Source: Rhytidiadelphus loreus
Lineage: Eukaryota; Streptophyta; Bryopsida; Hypnales; Hylocomiaceae
Length of the DNA stretch: 64,000 nt
Assembly (NCBI GenBank): GCA_947034895.1
Contig: OX344762.1
Location: forward strand, 76,564,981-76,628,980
Reading direction: 5' to 3'
Made by a program: the position numbers and the translations under genes. Positions 1 to 12,151 of this stretch are shown piece after piece. Numbering within the stretch: position 1 is the first letter of the stretch; every line of letters starts with the position of its first letter. Under the pieces are notes generated by a model. It worked only from the letters and a program-made list of their open reading frames with translations. It was not told the origin of the DNA and did not search any database.

Positions 1-848
1 TACCAGCAAAAATCGGTAGAAGAATTAAGTTCACGAGAGATGCAATGACAAATCCAATTGCTATAAGGCCAAGGCGAAGTAATGGAAGCTTCTTTTTCTC
101 GTCACTTTGGGTGAGGATGAGAAGATGGAACGTGATCATGGACATAACGACGGCGTAGTTCCATCGATCTCTGAAGGGCCGCCGAAACTTGAACATTGTC
201 GGGATTGCACCACCCAGAAACGTGCTGAGGAAGATAAGATACTTCTCATATGATCCCATGTAGTCTCCGAGAACATCAATTGCTAAGGCCAGTAACGCTG
301 CCATCAAAGTACCCAGCGTTCTGTTCAACCCTATACATCCAACACCACAGGTTTATAGTTCTGAAAACAGAAGTTCCAATAAAAATTAAGGTGACTGGGG
401 CTTCGTAGAATATATATCCATTACCTTTACTGAAAGACAACCCTACATTGGTTTCCATTACAATGTCGACGGTGATTACGGCCCACACACCGTTCTTGTT
501 GAAAACAGTCCAGACCCCTGGAGCAAAACATAACAGCGATGCAATTAGGGCTGCCAAGCCCGCTTTCATGGGCAAAAGGAATGGAAGTTTTTCTATGCTG
601 AACTGTTTGAGCTGTGTCCTAGGCCAATGCAACCAGGATTCATCGGTCTCGTTTTCTCTCAGGAGATTCTTCCTCAGGAGAAGGGATCGCGTCCGGGCGT
701 AGCTGAGCCCCGTGTGCGAGGACGCCGCGGCTAACAGCCCTTGCCTGCCATCGCGAAGCTGCCGCAGCATACTATCGCGCTCCTGCTCATACTGGCTCGT
801 TTGATCTAGCAGAGGCGCAGATAAACGTGTTGGATAGTTGTCCTCCAT
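1..848 (-). CDS. Aluminium-activated malate transporter (ALMT) family protein, 5' part; runs off the window
   Basis: Plant anion channel of the ALMT family (Pfam PF11744 type), expected in the plasma or vacuolar membrane. Exon 1 is 848-425 and exon 2 is 330-1; the intron 331-424 has GT/AG ends and joins K-G-L-N without a frame change. The first ATG (848) follows an in-frame TGA 39 nt upstream. Residues 1-90 are a hydrophilic cytosolic tail. The first membrane helix (LPMKAGLAALIASLLCF) leads into the family block WAVITVDIVMETNVGLSFSKG, then LNRTLGTLMAALLALAIDV, a third helix ending before KFRRPFRDRWNYAVV, and LVNLILLPIFAG. About 251 residues are visible; the family usually has 400-600, so the C-terminal half lies outside the window. 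No lesion is visible. The family assignment is firm; the transported ion is not predictable from this part. Confidence 0.92.
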
Positions 849-2087
849 GCCTACAAGCTCATGCGGCGCTCTGCAAGAGCTCTTTCAATTCGCTATCCCC
901 TGTATCCACAATTTTCTTATATCGCGAGTTTCATAGTATCACACAAATCTTCATTGATGAAGCACGACTGCTGTCCAGCTCCGCTTCAATTAGAAATTCA
1001 GTCGAGCTGAACCATATGGCGAGACATATGGCAAGATGTCGCAACTACACCAGAATTTCATATCCGAGAAGAAAGCAGTGGCACCTTCACTCAAATTGCA
1101 TAAGGATAACAATGTTAAAATTACAGACAGTCTAGGATACAAAGAGTCAAGACTAAGAAGTTCAACATTTTGAAGTTCCATCCACTAGTTTGAAGAAGGA
1201 GCTTACTCTAATTGAGTCACGAATTTTTCATTAACTCAAACTACTCTCATGTGTGTCACACTCAATGTGAATAGCAAAGCTTCACTCTCTCAAAGCTATT
1301 ATCTAAAGCTCTGCGAGTCAGGATATATGGAAGCAGAGGTCAATCAAACAAACTGTTCAAAAGGAAGAAAACGCTCGCTAGTAATGAAGCCGTTCGCTCT
1401 GTTCTGGCATTTACGACATAATGCAAACAATCAAACAAGCCTCTTTCTCATCAAACAATCTATCGTTCAAAAATACTACGGAGTACAACATCTTCACCTC
1501 TTTCACTAACTCCCGATCATCGCCAATTTCAGATTCCTCACTACAACTAACTTCAATAGTTCACGGCAGATACCTTATCAGAATTTCGCAACTCAAATCC
1601 TCCGCAGAAAAATAAAATTCTCTTGAGCAATCTAGTTCTCAATGTCGCTCTTCCTTCTACGCAGATCAAACCAGAACCCTAGAGATGCCGGAATTGCCTC
1701 AATCGTCACCAAAATTTCTTAAAAAAAATCACTAATGTGATCAGAAATATGCCCAAAAATGTATGTACAAAATTTGTGCAGAGGATATTCGGTCAGACGA
1801 TCCAAATTTCAGGAACAGCGGTAATGAGCACAAAGGGGATCGGAGGGGAAGGAAATCCGGAAGTGCTTGAACTCCTTGAAAGTGCCTTGAGCTCCCTTCG
1901 CCAGAGCCGATTTCGAAAAGAAAGGAAACGAATAAGTTCCCTTCCATGGGGAACGTGACGACGTGGCGTATAGTTATTGGTGTAAGCTAGGACGACCCAT
2001 TCTAGCGATGCCACGTGGATAAAAGGACACTCTGTAATGGCTTTTCTTTGGTCGATGCCTTTCGAAGGTCCATTTCACTACACTGAA
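849..2087. other. Upstream region of the ALMT gene, no other gene seen
   Basis: It probably holds the promoter and 5' UTR of the minus-strand ALMT gene. Short ORFs on both strands show no recognisable domain and overlap each other. I see no repeat structure or RNA gene here. Confidence 0.5.
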
Positions 2088-2359
2088 TAAGGTGGGTACA
2101 CCCAAAACCGCCACTTTTTGCTACTGAGCCTATCTACTATTATTAGACTGGTCAGATTTTCACATGTTCTTATTGGCAAGTGAAAGGAGGTTCCAGCGCA
2201 CCAAAGAACGTGGTATTTGGATAATGTATGCAAAAGTTATTAAGGAACAAAGTTTGATTCTAAAAGCGTTTCTTCCACATAGGTACAGAACTGATTTTGG
2301 AGATGTACACATAGTGAAGATGGCGCTTTAAGGTCAGTGGCATATTTGGGTGTATCTTA
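2088..2359 (+). mobile_element. MITE family A, copy 1
   Basis: About 270 bp, bounded by inverted ends of the form TAAGGTGGGTACACCCAAA and, at the right, the complementary TTTGGGTGTAYCTTA. Three further copies lie at 15368-15638 (inverted), 19859-20124 (inverted) and 41031-41296. No coding capacity, so it is non-autonomous. The superfamily cannot be assigned from the ends alone. Confidence 0.85.
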
Positions 2360-2458
2360 GGGGTTGTAAAGGGACCCATACTAATTAATCGACATTACAT
2401 TACATACTATATAAATATCTACTTTTGTTGTATGTCAACAGTTATTGAAGTGTCTAGG

Positions 2459-2521
2459 AGCTATACATCATGTTTGAAGAGCTATACATCATGTTTGAAG
2501 AGCTATACATCATGTTTTAAA
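2459..2521 (+). repeat. 21-bp tandem repeat, three units
   Basis: Three near-identical units (GAGCTATACATCATGTTTGAA) with starts 21 bp apart; the last unit decays at its 3' end. Confidence 0.9.
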
Positions 2522-2770
2522 CATCTTTTAAAATATGTTTTAAAATATGCTACATTGGATGTCATTGTTGACATAAACACATGAAGATGTTACATTGGAT
2601 GCTTAAGGAAATCCATCAACTTTGATCCAGGAACATCCAATTAAACAAGGCTTTCTTCTAGTGCAAGTTAACAAAATGGTCATTGAATTTTGATTGATTC
2701 AAATAGTACAATGTCCAAATCAACAAAAAAGTCAATACATTTTTATTGACGCAAAAAGTTAACACAAACT

Positions 2771-2894
2771 CTTTATACAAATGGGGTGGTAGAAGGTAGA
2801 ACAAACCATATGGGATATGTGAACCACTTATAGTCTTAATTCACATATCCCATATGGATTGTTCTACCTTCTACCACCGGCCCATTTGTATAAA
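2771..2894 (+). mobile_element. Hairpin (foldback) MITE
   Basis: Two ~52-bp arms that are almost perfect reverse complements flank a ~15-bp loop. The left arm contains GGTAGAAGGTAGAACAAACC and the right arm its complement. The same terminal words occur in the larger foldback at 16281-16826, so the two belong to one family. Confidence 0.85.
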
Positions 2895-3121
2895 AAGATT
2901 TCCTTCTCTTTTCTTTCATCACCAAAGCTACCTCTCTTCTATCACCAAGTTAAATTAAGCTTTTCCTTTTCTAATTAGAGGTTTAAAATTAATTTAATTC
3001 TCCTATTTACATGGTAGTTTTTGCCTATGTGGCATTCTACAGGTCCGATTTTTGGTTTGCCATTTGACGGCCATTTGTTGAGCAAATTTATAAATGAATT
3101 ATTATTTTATTTTTTTGACTT

Positions 3122-3233
3122 GACCACCATAACAAAATAGACAACAGTTCTTTGTTAAGTACTACCCAAAACAACGCGATCTAGGATACAAACAACATCA
3201 ACACTTTTTTGTTGAATTTTTGTTATGGTGGTC
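3122..3233 (+). mobile_element. Small inverted-repeat element
   Basis: The outer ends are GACCACCATAACAAAAT and its reverse complement, about 112 bp apart. No coding capacity. Confidence 0.6.
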
Positions 3234-3339
3234 ACTGTTTTTCTACTAGTTAAATTTAGTGAGATTTTCTTAGTTAAAAAATTCAAGCTACAAAGTGTTT
3301 GCAAGAAACAACAATACTTAATTACGTCAAATAGAGAAT

Positions 3340-4025
3340 GATGGAGCTTTCCTTCACAAAAAATTTAGAAGCATCACTTGTATGAACTTGAAATTCTTAC
3401 TAGAGATGCCTATCTTGAGTGTAGTTGTATTCTTTATTTTTTAGAAATTTTACAAAATCATTTTATATTTAAAAGTAAATTTTGCTAATTTGTCACATTT
3501 TGAGGTTTAGGGTTTTTTAGGAATTAGGAGTATTTAGAATTAATGATTTAGAACTAAGTTTTTTTGTGGTTTATTTCTACACTAGGTAGATATGTTCCTA
3601 CCAAGGGGCATTTAAAAATATATTATTTTATATCCTTTACATTTGTGCAAGTAGGGCTCCCTTAGACATGCACTTTTGAACATTGAAGATGGTTTTAAGA
3701 TCATTCATTCTTTTGGTGAAATCTCTTCATTATGAAGTCCTTCTAAATAGCCAATTTTTAATTTTTTGTAAATTTTTTTTCCTATTTTTTACAAATAAAA
3801 ATATCAAAGTGTCTATTTTCTTCAAAAAAATTGTCATTCTATTGTGTGAATAATTTTTTACCTAAATTTTTTTAGGCCTCAAATTTTGGTGATAAACATT
3901 TTTTCAAAAGGTCACATTAAAAATATACTTTGTTTTATTTTATTTTTAAATATTTTTTCAAAAGGTCATAGTACAATGAATACTAGCTCAAATGGTACAA
4001 AATCAACAAATCATTCTTGCAATCA
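3340..4025 (+). mobile_element. TIR family C (GATTGCAAGAAA ends), decayed copy
   Basis: The right end is CTTGCAATCACCC at about 4013-4025. Internal blocks match the better-kept copy at 5369-6124: a stretch with GGTTTAGGGTTTTTTAG, a block with CACTA(G/A)..GAG/TAGATATG and CCAAGGGGCAT. The left end is not clear, so its boundary is approximate. Confidence 0.45.
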
Positions 4026-4527
4026 CCCTACAACAAAAATGTGGTACCTTCACATAGAATTCTTAAAATTGAAACATACATACACAATATTTTGCATTCT
4101 AGTTACATAATTATAAATGAACCCTAGTATGAGATTATAGACAAAGGCAACCTAATGTGTCAAATGACATAAAAAGAAGTGCTCTAAACAACATTTTCAA
4201 GTCATCTTTAGATGGTGGTTTTCATTTTACTTAGTTGTTGGACCAAAATTATATATTCTTTTTTAATGTAAATTCAAAGATAAATGCACTTAATATTACC
4301 AAATAATCATTTGAACTTGGTTCTCATTACTAAAGTGTCTAAATTATTGTTTCAAGAATCTTCTTGGAAATTAAAAGGAATTTTAGATTCTCTTTGTATG
4401 TATTTTTGGACCCTTTGTGAATAAAATATGAATTTTCAAAGTGTAGAAGTAGTTGTACTCAAACTCTACCCTAAACTTCGATATTATGCATGTATAGGAC
4501 TTACATTTTAGACAAGAATGAAGATGG

Positions 4528-5269
4528 GGGATCATTGCAAGAAACACCTATTGTTTTTGGCTCAAAGTGGCCTATTTCAATGAGTACCATGATTTTGGGA
4601 ATAATTTTTTTAAATGAAATAAAATTTGGATAATTTGCATAATATTAAAAATAGTATGTTTTTAAAATTCAAACCTAGAAAAAATTATCTCTAACACTTA
4701 TGCACAAAAAAAACACAATGGAAAATACCAAGAAAATGGACACTTTGATGTTTGATTTATAGAAAATAGTAAAAAAAAATTTAAGAAATAAAATAAGTGT
4801 ATTTTTTCTAACTTGAAGATGATCCTTTTCAACCATTTTCATTGTTGGAAAAAAAACTATGTTCCCTACACTAGCACAAAAGACAATGTACTCTAAACAC
4901 GTGTGGAAGGTAGAAAGTTTGGCTATTTTTAGAAAATCTCTTCAAAAGCTTGTATAACTTTAGTAGAAGTCCTTGTCTCCCAATTTTGAGATTCAAATTC
5001 GCATTTATGGGTCAGAAATAGTACTACCCCTTCCCAAATAGCCAAGGTAGACATTCGTTTAAAAATAATAAAATTGTCTTTTCTAAATACAAAAAATTAC
5101 TCAATGTCTACAAATAGTCAACTACCACATGTACCTTCATTTCAAATTTCATGTAAATTTCATTTTAAAGCTAACATACGACACAATAGTTATGAACATA
5201 AAAAACACCTATCCAAGGTCAAGGGGACAAAAAAATGAAAAAATAGGACAATTGTTTCTTGCAATCACC
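4528..5269 (-). mobile_element. TIR family C, inverted copy
   Basis: Ends resemble ATCATTGCAAGAAAC on the left and GTTTCTTGCAATCACC on the right, an imperfect inverted pair. Internal blocks (for example the GGACACTTTGATGTTT stretch) read as the reverse complement of the 3340-4025 copy. No ORF of note. Confidence 0.5.
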
Positions 5270-5368
5270 TTGAAATGGTTTTGCAACTAATTTCTATTAG
5301 ACGCAATCACTTTAGCCTTAATGTCATTTATATTGACTTTTGGAAGGCATTCGTGGAACTTAAGATGA

Positions 5369-6124
5369 GGGTGATTGCAAGAAAGTTCAGTCCGAGGCGT
5401 CACAATTGAAGAGACTGAGTTGCCATCAATCATAACTTTTGAAAAATGAAGTTGATGGATTTGAAATTTTTATTGAAGATGGCTAACTGAGAAATTATGA
5501 AAAATAATTTTATAATTAAATGTCATAAATTTTATAATTAAACTTCATAAATTTTGAAAAATAATTTTATAATTAAATGTCAATTTAGCTAATTTGTCCC
5601 ACTTTGTGGTTTAGGGTTTTTTAGTGTTGTGGAGCATCTAAAAATTATGAAGTTCACTTGAATTTTTTGTGGGCTATTCCCACACTAAATGAGCATGTGC
5701 CCACCAAAGGGCATTCAAAAAAATACAATTCTTTGTCTTCAACATCCATAAAAATAGGGTTCCCTTACGCATAGTGCTCTAAATATTCATAATGGTTTCA
5801 ACTTTTAGTTTTTGGTGAAATGTAATCACTATCAAGTCTTTACAAATGGCCAATTTTTAGTTTTTTTTATTCATGATTTTCTAATTATTATTAATTTATA
5901 CTTAATTTTAAATCTACTTTCTGTGACAAATTGTCATTTTTTTCAAGTAGTACTGTTTCAGTATTATTAAGTACTCAAAAGTACCATTGGCCGTTGATTT
6001 TTCAAATCAATGGTTGAGATTGCTCCGTTTTGTAGTACTCGTAATACTCATAGTATTGGGCATCAAAAACGTAGTTTTTTGACCAAACGCTACCAAAATC
6101 ATTCGGTCTTTCTTGCAATCACCC
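5369..6124 (+). mobile_element. TIR family C, best-preserved copy
   Basis: The 756-bp unit has perfect 17-bp terminal inverted repeats, GGGTGATTGCAAGAAAG and its complement. ATGA flanks both ends and may be a short target duplication. Inside lies a second small inverted structure near 5965-6060 with AGTACT words. No transposase ORF. Confidence 0.75.
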
Positions 6125-6690
6125 ATGAACAAACTCTTAATCTAGGCCAATGATACAAATAAAATAAATGGTTGGAATTCTTTCTCTTTGGAATTCTCTC
6201 TCCTTATGTAGAACTAGTGACCACAACAAAATGTTCAATTCACCCCCAATCATGTCAAAGTTACCACACTTGAACTCTCTTTTCTAACAAATGTGTACAA
6301 TTTCAGTGTCACTTGTACTTTCTCTTTGGAGTCAACAGAATAAATCGTAAAGTGTGTACAAGGCATGACTAGGGACTAGAGTTTGGCAACACAAGGGTCT
6401 CATATTGCATTCTCAGTGTTGAAATTCCTAATGAGTCCCATTTTTCCCAGTGTTCCCAATGTATGACACACGAGAAAAAGTGGGATTCACCGGGGACTTT
6501 GACACCAGGAACACAATATGAAACCCCTATGCAAAAATACAGGACCGAACTCCCTAGAGCACCCAAACTTAGGTCTAATTGACTTTGGTGCCGTGTTAAC
6601 TTTGTTCTTTTCTTAGTTAGACCTTCTTTTGACACAGGTTCATAAACACATGACAAACTTTACAATTAACTCTAATATATGAATGACTAT

Positions 6691-6952
6691 GGGCCATTTC
6701 GTTAAAATGGCAAAATTCCACAACTTTGGCGAGTGGTTTGAAATGTACAACTGGCCTAGATTTCTTAAATCTATATCATTCCTAGATGTTGAAATCCACA
6801 TGAGTCACAGATGGCACTTTTCACAATTCAAACCATGCGGTCAAAAATCTACACTTGTCTTAGATTTTTGAAATGTAGATGTCACTTTTATGGTTTAGAC
6901 TAGGTGGTCTGAAAATGGCACATGGAATACCACCATTTTAACAAAATTCCCC
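6691..6952 (+). mobile_element. MITE with ~30-bp inverted ends
   Basis: The left end GGGCCATTTCGTTAAAATGG pairs with the complement of the right end (CCATTTTAACAAAATTCCCC). About 262 bp and non-coding. The short ORF inside it is not a gene. Confidence 0.7.
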
Positions 6953-7805
6953 ATAACTCTTCATTTATGCCAATCTTTAAATGATTAGAATTTCTCTCTC
7001 TTTCAATTCATTCAAGCTTGTTAAATGGGATCATAGTTTTAGTATTTTACTTGTTCAGTGCCAATATCTCATATTGCTCCACCTTTCTTTTCATCCTGGA
7101 GGTAGTGCAGCATTTCATAAATTGATTAACCCATAAACAACGCAAAGGACATTTTTCAGTCGATGAATGACAAAGAATCTTTCCTTGTAGGACACAAATG
7201 CAACTACTCATCCTCCAAAATTTGTGTGGAAAGGAAAGATCATCTACAGGAGTTTATATCGGAATTCGGTCTTCTTCTTCTGTACAAAATTGTTGATAGT
7301 CCACTCTCTAGCTAGTCTACGATCATGCATCAGATCGAGAGAGTTGCAAAAAGAACGGCTCTAGCTTGAACTTCCAGAGACACAAAAACGACATCGATCT
7401 GATCGATAAATTCAACAATATTTTGTTACCAACACAAAGTTCGACTCTTAAAAACTTCGGCATAAGAGTCCTTCAGTTTCAGAGACCCTGCTAGTATCGT
7501 GTGCAGAGTATTTAAACACCACAATCCAGAACGTACTATGGCTTTTCGGAGATTACATATGTGATCAAACTTGCTCGAGGTTCGTCAAATCCTCGATCAT
7601 TCTAGGCCGGTGTTCAACATGCAAGTCGATCTTAATTAATGAAAACTCTAACATATAAACTAGCTGCCGGATTCCATATACACTATTGTACTGTACAGGG
7701 AAAAACTTTGAAATCCACAGCACATTCGATTTGCAGCTGATACTGTAATAAGTGCTGGTATTAATGCATATTATTATAATACTGCATTGTGATTCAATCA
7801 GTAGC
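6953..7805. other. 3' flank of the KAI2-like gene, no gene seen
   Basis: Includes a degenerate block (about 7080-7255) that also occurs near 19540-19620, with GATGAATGACAAAGAATC-like words. Sequence close to 7806 is the likely 3' UTR of the KAI2-like gene. Confidence 0.4.
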
Positions 7806-9997
7806 TTAACCTTGAAGACAGCGCAGGAGCACCGGAATGAGCAACTCGGGGGTGGTCATTTGTGGGAAATGACCGTGAGCTTGCAAGATCTCGACAGACG
7901 TCCACCCTCCCAAATGGCATCTCATGTACTCCGCCACTTCCACTGGAACGAAAATATCTTTCTGACTTTGAACTATGTGGCAAGGCACTGTAACCTGCAG
8001 CAGGCATGATCAATTGTGAATATCAACCATTGAAGTTCATTAGACTGTTCAAACAATTATTAATAATCACGTCAGTCTTCAAGTACACAATGAGAGAACA
8101 GTCAAGCGCCCAATTTATTAGCAAGACTATTCAACTTCCCAGTTCCAATTCAAAACAAGAACATAGAGACTCCATTAACCATACATTACATTAATTACAG
8201 GCTCCATTAATTGACCAAACAAGTGAGCTTTGATTTGCGCTGAGTGTGAAAATTATACTTCATATATTGACATTTAGTTTTTCGTAGTTGATTTAGAGCT
8301 TTTAACTCAAAAATAAATGTGTAAACTTTTCAGATGCTGCAAGCTTCTTGATTGTTAAAGGGTAAGTTCAAGGTTCACCTACAGGTGGTGAATGGAACCT
8401 CTCCCGTTACTGCATGGTGGTGAAAGGAGACTTTACGTTACAAGATCTATCTTGTTGTTTTATTTCGTAGAAGCTCGTGGCTTCAACGTCAATTTTGTTA
8501 GAACGCGCGGCCTGAAACATAAGTCCATACGTGTTCTAGTTTGTGGCCTGAAATTAGACCTTGAGTTTGTGAAGATACATGTCACAATTTAATTTGACGG
8601 GCCAGAATCGCGCCAACTTAACGAAATTATTGCGGTTCTGTACATGTTGACTGATTGATGTACTAACAGTGTAACAACAAATTATTTAACTGTTTCCATG
8701 TTACGTACGATGTTCTCCAGTGTTGGTTTGCTTAATAATTGGTTACCTGTGGCAAGATACTTCGGAAGTCACTTTGAAAGATAGCTTGAGCAATGCTCAG
8801 CGTGACGTCCGACCTCATTGCTGAAACGGTGCGGTCGTAGTCTTGCTTTGCTTGGTCGTGGTTGTCCCCGCCTGTACCCACAGCCGCTGCTGAAAATCCT
8901 GTCGCCCACTCTGTGAAGTTGGACTTCATGCCGGTATATTGTCCATCCAGGTCTTGCTGCTCGTATCCTCCGTGATAGTTTGCATCATTCAGGTACCTGG
9001 CAGAGGAAAGTACGTGTAGAATGTGACCAAGTTTAGAAACATGCAGAAACTTGAGTAAATAAAAGCATAAACTATATAGTTGTAAAGAAATTGAGACTTG
9101 CATAAATCACAAAGTACATAACAAAGGTGCAAACCGCTGCTAGACGAACTTGCAAAACTTGCAGAAATCACTAACAATAGCACAAACTTGCAAATGACTT
9201 ACCGAGCTTGCAGAATTTGCATAAAAAGATCACAAACTGAATATGACAAATGACTTGCAAAACGCGCGTAAATCACAAACTCTGTAACAAACTTGCAAAC
9301 GAAAACTTGCAAAACTCTCACAAACCGATCAATAACTGAATTACAGTAAAAATTTGCAAACGACTTGCCGAACATGCACAAATGGGTCACAAACTATATT
9401 ACAAACTTGCAAACGTACGACTTGCAAAACGTGTGTAAATCACAAACTTTATGACAAACCTCCAGAGGACTTAATTACGGAACTTGTAAAACTTGCAAAA
9501 CTCCATCACATACTGAATTACAAACTTGCTACAGTTACGCGTATAGAGCTTGCAGAACTTGATATTGAAAGAAGGATGTAATCGTAATTGTCGGTATTCA
9601 TGGGCTCTTCGTGTGATTGTTACCTCGGAGACGCGGAGAGAAGGATTAGTTTCTGGAAGACTTCGGGTCGTTCAATGAAAGCCAAACACCCAATCATTCC
9701 AGACATGGAGTGTCCAACATACACACAACTCTCGACCTTGAGCTCCGCCAGGACGGCCAGCAGATCATCGGCGAAGGCGTGATAGGACGAGTATCGGTTG
9801 AAGTTGAACTCCTTGACGTCGGTAGTGCTGGCCCCCATGAGGTCATAGAGGACCACCTTCATGCCGTTCTTCAAGAGTGACGGCACAACGTACTTCCACA
9901 TGGACTGGTCCGACCCAAAGCCGTGCCCCAGGACCACCACTTTGCCGCCGTCGCCCAGCACTCGTACATTGTGGGCATCCAGCACGGAGTTCGACAT
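7806..9997 (-). CDS. KAI2-like: KAI2/D14-family alpha/beta-hydrolase (karrikin-insensitive-2-like), complete, 270 aa
   Basis: A receptor-hydrolase of the KAI2/D14 family, which perceives karrikin- or strigolactone-like butenolides and acts with the F-box protein MAX2 in nucleus and cytosol. Three exons: 9997-9624, 8996-8747 and 7994-7806, with introns 8997-9623 and 7995-8746, all GT-AG. Spliced length is 813 nt, giving exactly the 270 residues usual for KAI2. Landmarks: AHNVRVLG near the N terminus, the oxyanion region GHGFGSDQS (24-32), the nucleophile elbow GHSMSG (Ser97), the lid after SASPR-YLNDANYHGGYEQ, and triad partners Asp221 (QKDIFVP) and His250 (AHGHFPQ). The triad is intact, so hydrolase activity is likely. 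The elbow has Met and Gly where angiosperm KAI2 has Val and Ala. Exon 1 is clearly GC-richer than its surroundings. Whether it is KAI2 proper or a lineage-specific paralogue needs a tree. Confidence 0.95.
9183..9450 (-). repeat. Degenerate tandem repeat in intron 1 of the KAI2-like gene
   Basis: The word CAAACTTGCAAA recurs at about 9183, 9288 and 9402, each followed by ACTTGC words and ATCACAAACT. This gives a unit of roughly 105-115 bp with internal shorter repetition. It makes up much of the 627-bp intron. Confidence 0.75.
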
Positions 9998-10030
9998 CCC
10001 GTACAGCACTAAAGGTGGTCACCAGGGTCC

Positions 10031-10780
10031 GGGAGTCCAATCTAGAACTGCCAGGTCCGACTGATATATCAGAATCTGCATTATAAGAATCGGAAAGTTG
10101 TTAATACGACTCTGAATTTGAAAAACAAGCAAGTACGAGTGAGCTATGAGGGCAGTCGACGCCAAGATCATATATATCTGATGCTAGTAACATAACCTTA
10201 AGAAACTGCAAGAGTTGCGTAGAATAAAAGCACCAGTAACTGAGTTCTTACGAGTTCACTCAGACGCTTGCTAGTGCACTGCTCAGACGGAGTTCCTCCA
10301 GGAATTGATATCCTGATGTTGCTGGAGATTCCAATCTCAAACTACCGGGACCAACTGATATATGAGAATCTGCACTACGAGAATCGAAAAGTTAATTGTG
10401 AGTATTACACTCAATTTGAAATACAAGCTAGGCCAGTATGAGTGTAAAGAGGGCAAGTAGATGCCAAGAACATGGTGCTAATCTCACAACTGCACCAGTT
10501 ATGTAGAATGAAAGGCACCATTAAAGTACTGAAACTTGCTCTAAGAAACTCGCGTCTTAGAAACTTGCTCGTGCAATGCACACAAGAATGTAATTACACC
10601 TCGATATCGTGCTCTTGCTGGAGAGACCAATCTCGAACTGCATGCCCAGGTCCAACTGATGTCTCAGAGTCTGCATTGTGAGGATCGGAAAATTGTGAGT
10701 ATTCCTCTTAATTTTAGAAACAAGGCAAGGAAAGAGGCAAGCAAAGTCGACGCCAAGAACGTACATGGTGCAGATCAAAT
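10031..10780 (-). repeat. Three ~295-bp direct repeats just upstream of the KAI2-like gene
   Basis: Units begin near 10031, 10324 and 10619 with a GGAG..CCAATCT..AACT block and continue through CCAACTGATAT, AGAATCTGCA, GAATCGGAAA and GATGCCAAGAACAT-like words. They are diverged and the third is partial. They lie within 35-800 bp of the gene's ATG on its 5' side, so they probably form part of its promoter or 5' UTR. Confidence 0.8.
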
Positions 10781-12151
10781 CCCATGTCGAAACTGAGGAA
10801 CATCTCTGAAACATTTGTAAGCAATAAAGTGTAGGGCAAACAGACATGTGTCGTCCCGGCCTAGTGCATGCCGTCAAAAAAGCGGTGGCAAAAGCGCAAC
10901 GTACGTGACGGCAGGGACATAATAATATAGACGGATTCAACAACCTCTGATATCGATAATATTGACCCCAAGATGTTAATACGATACGATTGGGCAATCC
11001 ATATATGTGCAACTGGTGTCACCCGACTTGGACACTTGATATGTATTTTGAGCAAGTGGAGTACTATCCTTACAAGACTAAAGCAACGAACTACGACAGT
11101 CGACCACCCCGAAGATTGCCATCACGAAGTACCAAATGGAAATTAAACTCGAAACATACCCCAACATCTAGTCAGGCAAGCGCGCAAACCTCAGAATCTC
11201 GAAGCGCTCGAAATCAAGCCGCACTAAATGGATTCTCGGAGCTTAAGAGAATCATTCTTTAAGAAATAAAGTCTCAGAACCGAATTCAGATGCTTACAAG
11301 TGGGAGACATGCAATTAAGATGGCGGACCACAGATGTCGAGGACTGGAACCATGTGGATCTCGCTGGAATAGTGAATGTTTGTAGCGCTCACCTAATAGA
11401 TTGGGTTGTTCGGAGCTAGCTAGGCAAGGATACTGATTGGTACTGAACTGGTTGTATGATATTATAGTGACTGCCGTGGTAACGTAACCAAAGCTAGGAG
11501 ATGACGAAGGAGAATGCGCCGGGGGGGAGAGACATGGTGAGAGAGTTTCTACATTAAAAAAAAACTACAGTAGGTGTGATCGAGAAAAGCAAGACAATTG
11601 TGTGTGTCAAACCCAGCCACAATACTATTTTTGGAGTTTCGTTTGGATGCACATGCACCCAAAAGGTGTTCTTCACCCTTTTCCTGGCTCCTTGATCTTT
11701 TGAGTGAGCTAGATCGAGATTCTGAACTTTCTAGGGCGATCTAGATCCGCCTGCTGCGCGTGCTTTCTCTGGGGCCAATTATTCGTCTCTTGTTCACAGA
11801 GGATCATCAGAGGCATGGTGGCGTTGTCTCTAAAGCGATGGTTTAACGTTTGCGCGGGCTGCACAGGGGACACTCGCTGCAGGCGCACTGGTTTGGTTTG
11901 GGCTTTGGGATCAGGAGTCACTGGGCTTGGTTCCCTGGTGTTCCACACTTCCACACTGCTACGTCCCAAGTACCAACTTTCTAAAAGTTGAGGTTCAAGG
12001 GTTGGGCAAACCCCAACTTTCTTGGTCATGGTGAACTGACCGCCTCATTGCCTTGGTCAGGGGTTATTGTGAAAAAAAGCCCCCTGATTTTTGCTGTGAT
12101 TTTCTAATTTCTACACCTCCCCAAGCTAATTAGGGGCCATTGATTGCAAAT
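10781..12151. other. Upstream intergenic region, no gene seen
   Basis: Base composition is more balanced than in the surrounding repeats, but the ORFs present (up to ~150 codons) show no domain. It may hold distal promoter sequence of the KAI2-like gene. No repeat family recognised. Confidence 0.4.

Noticed and set aside
5965..6060. Possible separate nested MITE with AGTACT words inside family C
   Set aside because: Ends are too short and no target duplication could be seen.
10557..11012. 151-codon minus-strand ORF upstream of KAI2
   Set aside because: Overlaps the 295-bp repeats, has no domain and no consistent splice context.
11709..12029. 106-codon minus-strand ORF starting MTKKVGVCPTLEPQ
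   Set aside because: No recognisable domain; reads like low-complexity intergenic DNA.
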